From Chloroflexota bacterium (lineage in GTDB: Bacteria; Chloroflexota; UBA5177; JANWHV01): DNA of 5,891 nucleotides. Each line of letters opens with the position of its first letter. The first letter of the stretch is position 1. Below, in pieces: positions 5,331-5,891 of the stretch. The notes beneath the pieces were generated by a model. That model was not told the origin of the DNA, ran no database searches, and was given only the letters and a program-made list of their open reading frames with translations. Location of the stretch: the NCBI GenBank assembly GCA_025450375.1, contig JANWHO010000001.1, positions 1 through 5,891 on the forward strand. The letters run 5' to 3'. Both the position numbers and the translations under genes were made by a program.

Positions 5331-5891
5331 CTACAACTTCACCCGCGGATCAACCACCGTATAGAAAATATCAGTCAAGGCATTGGCGACCACCACGGCC
5401 GTCGCGAGTACCAGCGTGGTAGCCATGGTCACCGAGTAGTCATCAGACAGGGTTGATTGGACCGTGATGTTGGCGATCCCGGGGATGCTGAATTCATTCT
5501 CGATAATGAAGGCACCCACCACCAGAAAGGCAATAGTCGGCCCCAGGATCGAGGCGAACGGCAAGAGGGTATTCTTCAGGGCGTGGAGATAGATCACCCG
5601 CCGCTCCGCCAGCCCCTTGGCCCGCGCCATGCGGATGTAGTCCTTGTTCAACTCCTCCAGCATGAAGCTGCGCATGGAACGGGCGAATAAGCCCGCCAGG
5701 CCGGCGGCGAAGACACAGGCGGGGGCGATCCAGTATTGCGGGTCGCCGATGCCATCCCATCCAGAGACGGGGAGATGGAAGAACGTGTTCTTGAGCAGGA
5801 TGCCGAATACCAGCCAGACGGCGGGGATAATGACGAAGGGCGGCAAGGAATAGAGGGCCATCATGATCCCCATGCTCAGGTTGTCGGCCAG
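5331..5891 (-). CDS. ABC importer permease, DppB/OppB type, N-terminus cut by right edge
   Basis: The frame is open to the right edge, leaving the last 186 residues of a protein that is usually about 310-340 long. The in-frame ATG at 5873 is internal, because the preceding codons (LADNLS) continue the family's pattern ahead of a membrane helix. Visible features are hydrophobic helices near fragment residues 8-34, 52-70, 108-130 and 145-176. The ATPase-contact loop includes DYIRMARAKGL (84-94) and KNTLLP (106-111), ENEFSIPGI lies at 131-139, and the typical ending is DPRVKL. It forms the heterodimeric channel with the DppC-like subunit encoded next. In many Dpp/Opp operons the binding-protein gene precedes this permease and ATPase genes follow the pair. 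Here the ferritin-like gene follows instead, so the ATPases must be upstream or elsewhere. Confidence 0.95.
   Translation of the reverse strand: MADNLSMGIMMALYSLPPFVIIPAVWLVFGILLKNTFFHLPVSGWDGIGDPQYWIAPACVFAAGLAGLFARSMRSFMLEELNKDYIRMARAKGLAERRVIYLHALKNTLLPFASILGPTIAFLVVGAFIIENEFSIPGIANITVQSTLSDDYSVTMATTLVLATAVVVANALTDIFYTVVDPRVKL

Noticed and set aside
4338..5456. 372-codon open frame on the plus strand
   Set aside because: It lies antisense to both permeases, whose proteins carry clear family motifs. Its translation is rich in Gly, Gln, Glu, Arg and His without any recognisable domain, as expected from the complement of GC-rich membrane-protein codons.
1..5891. CRISPR array, tRNA, rRNA, insertion sequence or toxin-antitoxin pair
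   Set aside because: No regularly spaced repeats, cloverleaf-like segment, transposase motif or paired small ORFs were found on reading both strands.

Overview
The window comes from a GC-rich bacterial chromosome. The mix of genes is a Tat-exported ferritin-like protein, an FGGY sugar kinase with gluconokinase-like motifs, a winged-helix protein of the HTH_42 type and Dpp/Opp permeases. This mix fits Chloroflexota or a similar soil or thermophile lineage best, but that placement is an inference and no marker gene is present. No RNA genes, CRISPR array, transposase or phage genes were seen.

Layout, left to right. Almost everything is on the minus strand. (1) 1-955: most of a winged-helix DNA-binding-domain protein whose C-terminus lies beyond the left edge. 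(2) 942-2525: an intact FGGY carbohydrate kinase, upstream of the winged-helix gene and overlapping it, so the two probably form an operon. (3) 2526-2951: an intergenic stretch with the kinase leader, a small inverted repeat and a possible 60-residue, very basic plus-strand gene (2730-2912). (4) 2952-2991: a perfect 18-bp hairpin between that small gene and the convergent ferritin-like gene, probably a shared terminator. (5) 2998-4107: a Tat-signal ferritin-like protein with a complete set of di-iron ligand candidates. (6) 4108-4343: an intergenic region with a candidate promoter for the ferritin-like gene. (7) 4344-5330 and 5331-5891: the two permease subunits of a peptide/nickel-type ABC importer, DppC-like then DppB-like. 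The second is cut by the right edge.

How the parts work together. The permease pair forms the membrane channel of a solute importer; its ATPases and binding protein must lie elsewhere or upstream, beyond the right edge. The ferritin-like gene stands alone, with its own ribosome binding site and terminator. The kinase would phosphorylate a sugar or sugar acid in the cytoplasm, and the coupled winged-helix protein is of unknown role. I see ordinary metabolic and transport genes. The less explained parts are the small basic ORF, the tail-less hairpin and the kinase/winged-helix coupling.
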